DNA of 64,000 bases from Schleiferilactobacillus perolens DSM 12744 (GTDB lineage: Bacteria; Bacillota; Bacilli; Lactobacillales; Lactobacillaceae), in contig NZ_AZEC01000006.1 in the NCBI RefSeq assembly GCF_001435585.1, positions 62,001-126,000 of the forward strand, written 5' to 3'. Numbering within the stretch: the first letter of the stretch is position 1; every line of letters starts with the position of its first letter. The translations under genes and the position numbers were made by a program. The notes below the pieces were generated by a model. It was given only the letters and a program-made list of their open reading frames with translations. It was not told where the DNA came from and did not search any database. This document shows positions 59,757 through 64,000 of this stretch, piece by piece.

Positions 59757-60374
59757 ATGACCGAAATCACGCTCGTCCGGCATGGCGAGACAAATTTAAA
59801 TGCACAGCACCGGGTGCAAGGCGCTGGTTCTGATATCCCATTGAATGAGAAGGGCCAACAACAGGCGGAACGTCTGCGCGAGCGGATCGACATGAGCCGC
59901 TATGACCGGATCATCAGTTCAGATTTATTACGGGCTTATTCCACCGCTAAAATCCTGAATCGGGATGCCCAGTTGCCCCTGGATCAAGATGAAGGTTTAC
60001 GGGAAATGAATCCTGGGGACTGGGACGGCCAGTCTGCAGACGAATTGAAGAAAGAATTCCCAGGTGCCTTTGACGAGAACGGCCTATTGACGCCGGACTA
60101 TGCGTCAGTGGCGAATGGTGAAACTTTCTCGGAAGTCCGGGAGCGGTTATTGGCGACTGCTGAAAAATATGTGAAGGAATATCCCGATGGTCACTTGCTC
60201 TTTGTCAGTCATGGTTTTGCAGTGCGCGCGTTGATCGCGGAATTGCTGCATCTGGCCGATTTGTCCCAGTTGGATCAAATGCAGAATGCAGGCGTGGCGC
60301 GGGTTGTTGTCAAACCCGTAGACATGGTCACACGGCTAGAGTTTTACAATCGCGGGTACAGCGAAAGAATTTAA
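59757..60374 (+). CDS. Histidine phosphatase family protein, second copy
   Basis: Protein of 205 residues with RHG motif LVRHGETNLN (His 8), SSDLLRAYSTA near 60, REMNPGDWDGQ near 85 and FVSHGFAVRA (second His) near 150. About the same length and layout as the preceding gene, but not a recent duplicate. GGAGG before ATG at 59757-59759; a longer frame from 59697 is not used. No terminator hairpin is obvious before the tRNA promoter. Confidence 0.9.
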   Translation: MTEITLVRHGETNLNAQHRVQGAGSDIPLNEKGQQQAERLRERIDMSRYDRIISSDLLRAYSTAKILNRDAQLPLDQDEGLREMNPGDWDGQSADELKKEFPGAFDENGLLTPDYASVANGETFSEVRERLLATAEKYVKEYPDGHLLFVSHGFAVRALIAELLHLADLSQLDQMQNAGVARVVVKPVDMVTRLEFYNRGYSERI

Positions 60375-60383
60375 TAAAGATGG

Positions 60384-60412
60384 TTGCAGGGACTGCGGAA
60401 ATTTAGTATACT
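60384..60412 (+). promoter_or_regulatory. Promoter of tRNA-Thr
   Basis: TTGCAG (60384-60389), 17 bp, TATACT (60407-60412), immediately upstream of the tRNA gene. Confidence 0.7.
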
Positions 60413-60431
60413 ATTTTTCGCAGTGATTTTT

Positions 60432-60504
60432 GCCGTTTTAGCTCAGTAGGTAGAGCGCCACCATGGTAAGGTGGAGGTCACCGGTTCAAATCCGGTAAAC
60501 GGCT
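60432..60504 (+). tRNA. tRNA-Thr (anticodon GGT)
   Basis: Acceptor GCCGTTT (60432-60438) pairs with AAACGGC (60497-60503). D arm AGCTCAGTAGGTAGAGC; anticodon stem CCACC/GGTGG with loop ATGGTAA, anticodon GGT; T arm CCGGTTCAAATCCGG. The 3' CCA is not encoded. It reads threonine codons ACC and ACU. It is the likely integration target of the element to the right. Confidence 0.97.
60480..60504. other. Probable attL: integration site in the 3' end of tRNA-Thr
   Basis: The tyrosine integrase gene starts 150 bp away and points toward the tRNA, the usual arrangement for elements that recombine into a tRNA 3' end. The crossover core should be part of the T arm and acceptor strand. The matching attR is not within the window (no second copy of this segment is seen), so the element extends beyond base 64000. 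Confidence 0.6.
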
Positions 60505-60629
60505 TATTTTTGTGTTTTCAAGTGTTTCCAGTGCTTGCGTAAAGGCCTTGTGTGCGTTGATATACCAACGTTTACAAGCATTTATGCGCTTTTGGTGAAA
60601 CAGGAATTTTGTCTTGTTTTGGCAAGTTC

Positions 60630-60651
60630 ACTACACAAATACTACACAAAA
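60630..60651. repeat. Tandem 11 bp direct repeats next to integrase gene
   Basis: ACTACACAAA-T (60630-60640) followed by ACTACACAAA-A (60641-60651), about one helical turn apart, between the att core and the integrase stop. They look like arm-type binding sites for the integrase N-terminal domain. Confidence 0.55.
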
Positions 60652-60655
60652 CTTA

Positions 60656-61789
60656 TCAAAGCAGGCTCAATAATGACGCAGATTTGGTAGCTTCTTGTTG
60701 GTACCGGTTTTCCAGCAAATGTGCATATACCCTCAAGGTTAGCGCAATGTTGGCATGGCCAAGACGCTTGGAAATGTAGCTAATATCAACACCCTTGGAT
60801 AGCAAATAACTGGCATGGCTGTGGCGGAGACCATGGAAGGTGATCCAATCGGTCTGGGGAATATTAGCTTCGCACTGATACTGCTTCAAAGCTTTGTTTG
60901 CTGCACCGTCTGAAGGAACTGTCATGCCAATGGAGCGGAAGACCAATTGGTCTTCATCCCGATATCCCTTCTTTAAGTAACGTTCAATCTGGTCCTGATG
61001 CAACTGGTGGAGAACGTGAATTAATTCGGGTGAAACATCCAGGGTTCTGATCGAATTTGGCGTTTTCATTTCCTTGAACCCTGTGCGAGTGATGTAATCA
61101 TAGGCACGATCCAAGGTGAGGCGATTATTATTCCAATCAATTCTATCCCAGGTAATGGCTGCGATTTCTTCATAGCGTGCTCCTGTGTAAATTGCTGTAA
61201 GAATTTCATAGGCGGTGATGTGAGAAATAGATAGATGGTTTTTAACAACCTCGGTCAATTTCTTTAACTGCGATTCCTCAAGATACTTGTCTGACTCCCG
61301 TTTTCCGGGCTTACCATTGTTTTTTACGCCAGAGGTGAAATCAGTGAAGATGATACGCTCGGACATCGCATCGTGTACCATCGATCGAATGAACATTGCC
61401 GTCTTGGCGACCGATTCCTTGGAATGGTCTGCAGCATAGTTGTCCAGAAACTTGGTGTATTTACGTCGGCTGACGTCTTTCAGCGCAACACCAGGGAAAC
61501 CATCATGAATCATCTTGCCGGTTCTCTTGTACCATACTTCAGTCTGGTAGGAGTAACGTCCTAACTTAGTATCTTTGATCCACTGGTCATAATATTCGCT
61601 GAAAAGTACGTTAGTGTTGCCAAGAGATGCACCGCGTTGCTTTTGCACTTCGATTTCGTTAGCTGCTGCCACAGCATCAGATTTGGTTGAGAATCCTGAC
61701 TTCGACTTAGAATGTTGATTGCCAGTATCTGGGTCGGTGTAGAATACCCGGTACTGCCATTTTTTGCCACGTTTTTTGATTTCAGCCAT
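60656..61789 (-). CDS. int: Tyrosine site-specific recombinase / phage integrase
   Basis: Protein of 377 residues. N-terminal AP2-like arm-binding domain (MAEIKKRGKKWQYRVFYTD), central SAM-like core-binding domain (about 60-155) and catalytic domain with R in TGARYEE, H-x-x-R in HGLRHSH, a second histidine in LGHANIALT and the nucleophile tyrosine in RVYAHL. Length and layout fit the Lactobacillus prophage/ICE integrases related to phi-LC3 or Tn916. ATG at 61787-61789 after GGAGG; the longer frame to 61828 is not used. It integrates the element at tRNA-Thr. Its 5' leader is overlapped by a plus-strand promoter. Confidence 0.96.
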   Translation of the reverse strand: MAEIKKRGKKWQYRVFYTDPDTGNQHSKSKSGFSTKSDAVAAANEIEVQKQRGASLGNTNVLFSEYYDQWIKDTKLGRYSYQTEVWYKRTGKMIHDGFPGVALKDVSRRKYTKFLDNYAADHSKESVAKTAMFIRSMVHDAMSERIIFTDFTSGVKNNGKPGKRESDKYLEESQLKKLTEVVKNHLSISHITAYEILTAIYTGARYEEIAAITWDRIDWNNNRLTLDRAYDYITRTGFKEMKTPNSIRTLDVSPELIHVLHQLHQDQIERYLKKGYRDEDQLVFRSIGMTVPSDGAANKALKQYQCEANIPQTDWITFHGLRHSHASYLLSKGVDISYISKRLGHANIALTLRVYAHLLENRYQQEATKSASLLSLL

Positions 61790-61898
61790 TGTGTTTACCT
61801 CCAAATTTGCTAGAATAAAAGTATGCAAAGAGCCCCTTTCAAGTGCTCATTTGCTTAGCTCACCCGTCTCGGCCAAGAGGTGCGGGTGGGCTTTTTTT
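61789..61898 (+). ncRNA. Putative small RNA divergent from / antisense to the integrase leader
   Basis: A plus-strand promoter TTGTGT (61789-61794), 16 bp, TGC-TAGAAT (-10 at 61811-61816, extended) sits over the integrase ribosome-binding site. About 75 bases later AGCtCACCCG (61857-61866) and CGGGTGgGCT (about 61883-61892) form a hairpin followed by seven T (61892-61898). The transcript, from about 61823 to 61898, contains only a 10-codon frame without ribosome-binding site. It is antisense to the 5' leader of integrase mRNA. Confidence 0.55.
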
Positions 61899-61978
61899 AA
61901 TATTCGGATTTAAAATCCGAGAACCACAAACATATCCAAGTCTCCTTATAAAAAATTGGTTTTCAACAGTTTAATGGG

Positions 61979-63127
61979 CTATCGACCTGAAAGCATTGAT
62001 TTTAGATCACTAAGGCTTATAACTTTTATTTTTCCACCGACAGCTTGTATTTTCGCAGCGTCTATTTCCTTTTTGCTATGATAGCCGTCAATCAATGTCG
62101 GCGCAATTTGTTTTCCATCAATTAAGTAGTCTGTGACCCTTGATACGGGCCCGGTAACTCGCCCACCATGAGCTCGAATACTGTCGGCGATATCCTCCCG
62201 AGGAATTCCAATGAATTCACCTGTAATGGAAAAGCGAAGGCCAGATAGTGATTGGGGAATCGAACACTTTTCCGGTGTGACGGGTTGAAGGTCATCATCA
62301 CGAAGCTTTTGATATACGATTAAGTTTGTTTTGCAATCGGCCAAAGAATTGTGTGAAGCGTTTTTAATTCCAAAATAGTGCTTTAGGGTTGGAAGCTTTA
62401 AGTTGTCCATTTCCGTTGGGAAATCTTTTCCACGAGCGAGCCGCCAAGTATCTAATGCGTCAATAGAGGTAACATCAAAACCATTTGCAATTAAAAACGG
62501 CAAGTCAAACTTAATGATGTTGTGTCCAACAAGTGGCAAGCCTTCAAAAAAAAGTTTGAAGTTGTTGATGACGGTTTTGACACTTGGCGCATCTTTGACT
62601 GTTTCATCGGATATTCCGGTTAAATAGACGATGCTCGTCGGTATGGATTCAGTTGGATGGACGTAACTATCAAACCAATCCACGACTTCATCTTTTTTGA
62701 CCTTAATTGCAGACAGCTGGATGATCTCGCTTCTGTTTGGGCTAAGACCAGTGGTTTCAATGTCGAAGACAACAAAATCATAGAGTTTTCTCCGTAGCTT
62801 GTGAATCACTGGTTTTGCTGTTTCCAATGCCCCTGCCGTCTTAGGCACTTGTGCAATATTTCCGAAATCAAGGCTGGTCCTTTGCGCCGGGACGACTGTC
62901 TTTTTTATTAGAGCGTCTCTGTTTACAACGTTTGTTTTTTGTTTACTACCAGTTTTGGCAGTTTTGGCCTTTTCCACTTTTTGGCCTTTTTTGAATATGA
63001 GCCACAGCCCAATTCCGACAACTGCGATAAAGAGCACAACAAACCAATATTGAATGGCAAAAATTAGGACTGCACCCAATAAGACGGTGCCCAAGCAGCC
63101 AAGCTTATTACTTCCCTTTGAGCTCAT
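61979..63127 (-). CDS. Membrane-anchored DnaQ-like 3'-5' exonuclease with BRCT domain
   Basis: Protein of 382 residues. Residues 10-45 hold one or two hydrophobic helices, then a basic linker (46-110). The DEDDh exonuclease core follows: FDIETTG (about 122-128, Exo I), GHNIIKFD (Exo II) and HNSLADC (Exo III, H..D). The C-terminal BRCT domain (about 300-382) shows GLRFSITGEF and HGGRVTGPVS. Exonuclease-BRCT fusions exist in Firmicutes, but the membrane anchor is unusual. ATG at 63125-63127 overlaps the stop of a 27-codon leader ORF. It lies within the integrated element, probably as cargo. Confidence 0.85.
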   Translation of the reverse strand: MSSKGSNKLGCLGTVLLGAVLIFAIQYWFVVLFIAVVGIGLWLIFKKGQKVEKAKTAKTGSKQKTNVVNRDALIKKTVVPAQRTSLDFGNIAQVPKTAGALETAKPVIHKLRRKLYDFVVFDIETTGLSPNRSEIIQLSAIKVKKDEVVDWFDSYVHPTESIPTSIVYLTGISDETVKDAPSVKTVINNFKLFFEGLPLVGHNIIKFDLPFLIANGFDVTSIDALDTWRLARGKDFPTEMDNLKLPTLKHYFGIKNASHNSLADCKTNLIVYQKLRDDDLQPVTPEKCSIPQSLSGLRFSITGEFIGIPREDIADSIRAHGGRVTGPVSRVTDYLIDGKQIAPTLIDGYHSKKEIDAAKIQAVGGKIKVISLSDLKSMLSGR

Positions 63128-63207
63128 GAAAGATCACCACGGGCACCCTGAAAGGGTATTTTTGTTTGTTTTTTGTATAAAGAAAGCAAGATGCTTTCAA
63201 TCATCAT
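63124..63207 (-). CDS. 27-residue leader ORF coupled to the exonuclease gene
   Basis: ATG-ATG at 63202-63207 is preceded by a strong GTGGAGGATAA. The frame runs 27 codons and ends in TGA that overlaps the exonuclease ATG (ATGA). The peptide has an amphipathic N-terminus (MMIESILLSLYKK) and no known motif. It may be a coupling leader or a small effector. Translation is inferred from the ribosome-binding site and the exact overlap; no homologue known to me. Confidence 0.5.
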   Translation of the reverse strand: MMIESILLSLYKKQTKIPFQGARGDLS

Positions 63208-63296
63208 TTATCCTCCACCTTCATTGTTATCTGCATTGTTTTACCCCACGCGGTCCTGGACAACGAAAAAATAAGGGTCGTCCCTAATTGAACGGG

Positions 63297-63722
63297 CTAT
63301 TTTTCCGAGTAGAAATCACGGATTGTGGTATCTGCCCAACTTTCAAGGCTGCTAGGGATGCAGAGGTTGTCCATAAATTGAAACAAATTGACATCCTCGG
63401 GTTCCACATCAGCAAAGTACAAGGGAACAAGAATTTCGACGGCACCACGGTTAGCGGCACCTTCTGAGCCATATTTGGTGTAGCAGTTGTGATAATAGAG
63501 TGTACCGGTATCACCATTCAGGATGTGCTCCATCTCGTGAGCCGCGTGCATCGGGAGAGCGTTACGCTCGTACCAGTTACTGTTTAAAATGATTGTACGT
63601 GTCTCACAATCAGCACACGGCGGGGTGTCTGAGTGGTGAAATGGTTTCATTATTACTGCTATGCCATTGTCATAGGCAATATTAAGTACCTGGCTCAGTA
63701 AACTCGAAATACAGTCATCCAT
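63297..63722 (-). CDS. ImmA/IrrE family metallo-endopeptidase
   Basis: Protein of 141 residues with zinc motif HEMEH (about residues 62-66) and a following glutamate in the GAVEILVPLYF helix. In phages and ICEs such proteins cleave the neighbouring Cro/CI-like repressor to induce the element (ImmA of ICEBs1, cleaving ImmR). Here it directly follows the repressor gene (9 bp gap), exactly that arrangement. ATG at 63720-63722 after AGGGGC. The HExxH is intact. Confidence 0.9.
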   Translation of the reverse strand: MDDCISSLLSQVLNIAYDNGIAVIMKPFHHSDTPPCADCETRTIILNSNWYERNALPMHAAHEMEHILNGDTGTLYYHNCYTKYGSEGAANRGAVEILVPLYFADVEPEDVNLFQFMDNLCIPSSLESWADTTIRDFYSEK

Positions 63723-63731
63723 ACTGTGCCC

Positions 63732-64000
63732 CTAACTTTTCCTCTTTTTAAGCTGCTCACGACGCCGCTTCAAAATATCCTGGATAATTTCCCAGTCGTC
63801 CTCCGGAATCGGCATCCCTTGATAAGTAAAAACATTTGTTCCCGACAAGTCAACTGGTTTCTTTGAGTTAGTTGATGGATCGTCGGTGTTGCCGAGCAGG
63901 TAATCCACGGAGACGTGGAGCACGTCGGCAACTGCCTGTAATTTATCGGAGGACGGCTTGTATTCCTTCCATCCATAAATAGTGTTTTCTCCTAGGCCGG
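63732..64000 (-). CDS. Cro/CI-type repressor (ImmR-like), 5' end outside window
   Basis: Partial gene; 89 codons are visible and the N-terminus lies beyond base 64000. The visible part begins inside the helix-turn-helix (LGENTIYGWKEYKPSSDKLQ), continues with VADVLHVSVDYLLGNTDD, the typical end of an XRE DNA-binding domain, then about 45 residues with a basic C-terminus. A neighbouring ImmA/IrrE gene suggests it maintains quiescence of the integrated element. Confidence 0.9.
   Translation of the reverse strand, partial: GLGENTIYGWKEYKPSSDKLQAVADVLHVSVDYLLGNTDDPSTNSKKPVDLSGTNVFTYQGMPIPEDDWEIIQDILKRRREQLKKRKS

Noticed and set aside
1-64000. CRISPR arrays, rRNA genes, complete insertion sequences or transposase genes.
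   Set aside because: No regularly spaced direct repeats, no rRNA-like sequence and no transposase frame were seen; the dispersed element has no coding capacity.

Overview
The window is chromosomal DNA of a low-GC-phylum but moderately GC-rich (a little over 50% by eye) lactic acid bacterium. The genes point to a heterofermenter- or Lacticaseibacillus/Schleiferilactobacillus-like member of the Lactobacillaceae: NrdHEF, an LVIS_2131-family protein, Rgg/GadR/MutR regulators, an acetoin reductase, a deo operon and a GH36/GPH/GH13 cluster. I cannot name the species from sequence alone.

Layout. 1-5.9 kb: two back-to-back ABC-2 type transporter modules on the minus strand. 6.0-9.96 kb: a small heat-shock protein with a CIRCE-like operator, an NAD(P)H-binding protein, a CPBP membrane protease and an acetoin/diacetyl reductase. 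10.1-12.5 kb: an EcsAB-like ABC pair. 12.6-13.9 kb: a split ThrE-type exporter. 14.4-17.9 kb: a zinc alcohol dehydrogenase, a DUF915 hydrolase and an orphan PTS EIIC. 18.2-20.8 kb: deoC-deoB-deoD (deoxyribonucleoside catabolism). 21.1-22.5 kb: a frameshifted DHA2 drug-efflux gene. 22.5-26.5 kb: a tightly overlapping operon of an sce7725-family protein, a PD-(D/E)XK-like protein and a DinG-like helicase with an N-terminal nuclease-like domain. 26.7-32.4 kb: an alpha-galactosidase, GPH symporter and alpha-glucosidase operon with a probable cre site. 32.3-37.3 kb: an MFS pump, two Rgg-type regulators and an orphan sugar-binding lipoprotein. 37.4-42.9 kb: a protein with a histone-like tail, TauE/DUF1634, an acetyltransferase, a CPBP protease, and an ECF sigma factor with its DUF4179 partner. 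43.2-46.8 kb: class Ib ribonucleotide reductase under tandem NrdR boxes. 47.1-54.5 kb: aminotransferase/LysR pair, APC permease, small proteins and BrnQ. 54.6-60.4 kb: a UvrA-like ABC protein, a DtxR/MntR-type regulator, a DUF2971 protein and two histidine phosphatases. 60.43 kb: tRNA-Thr(GGT). From there to the right edge lies an integrated element (prophage or ICE) with a tyrosine integrase, a putative antisense small RNA, a membrane-anchored exonuclease-BRCT protein, an ImmA/IrrE peptidase and a Cro/CI-type repressor.

Most striking signal. A family of about 130-230 bp multi-hairpin elements is dispersed through the window: five substantial copies (near 8.9, 14.2, 20.8, 43.0 and 50.8 kb) and two remnants (6.0 and 36.3 kb). 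All share GTGCCAA...TTGGCAC ends and internal motifs. Several stems differ in sequence between copies but stay paired, which is covariation. Four copies sit exactly inside the loop of a gene-specific rho-independent terminator. They fit either a palindromic mobile element (MITE-like) that targets terminator hairpins or a structured RNA. I do not recognise the family.

Start codons were chosen by ribosome-binding sites and family alignment from memory. No database search was possible.
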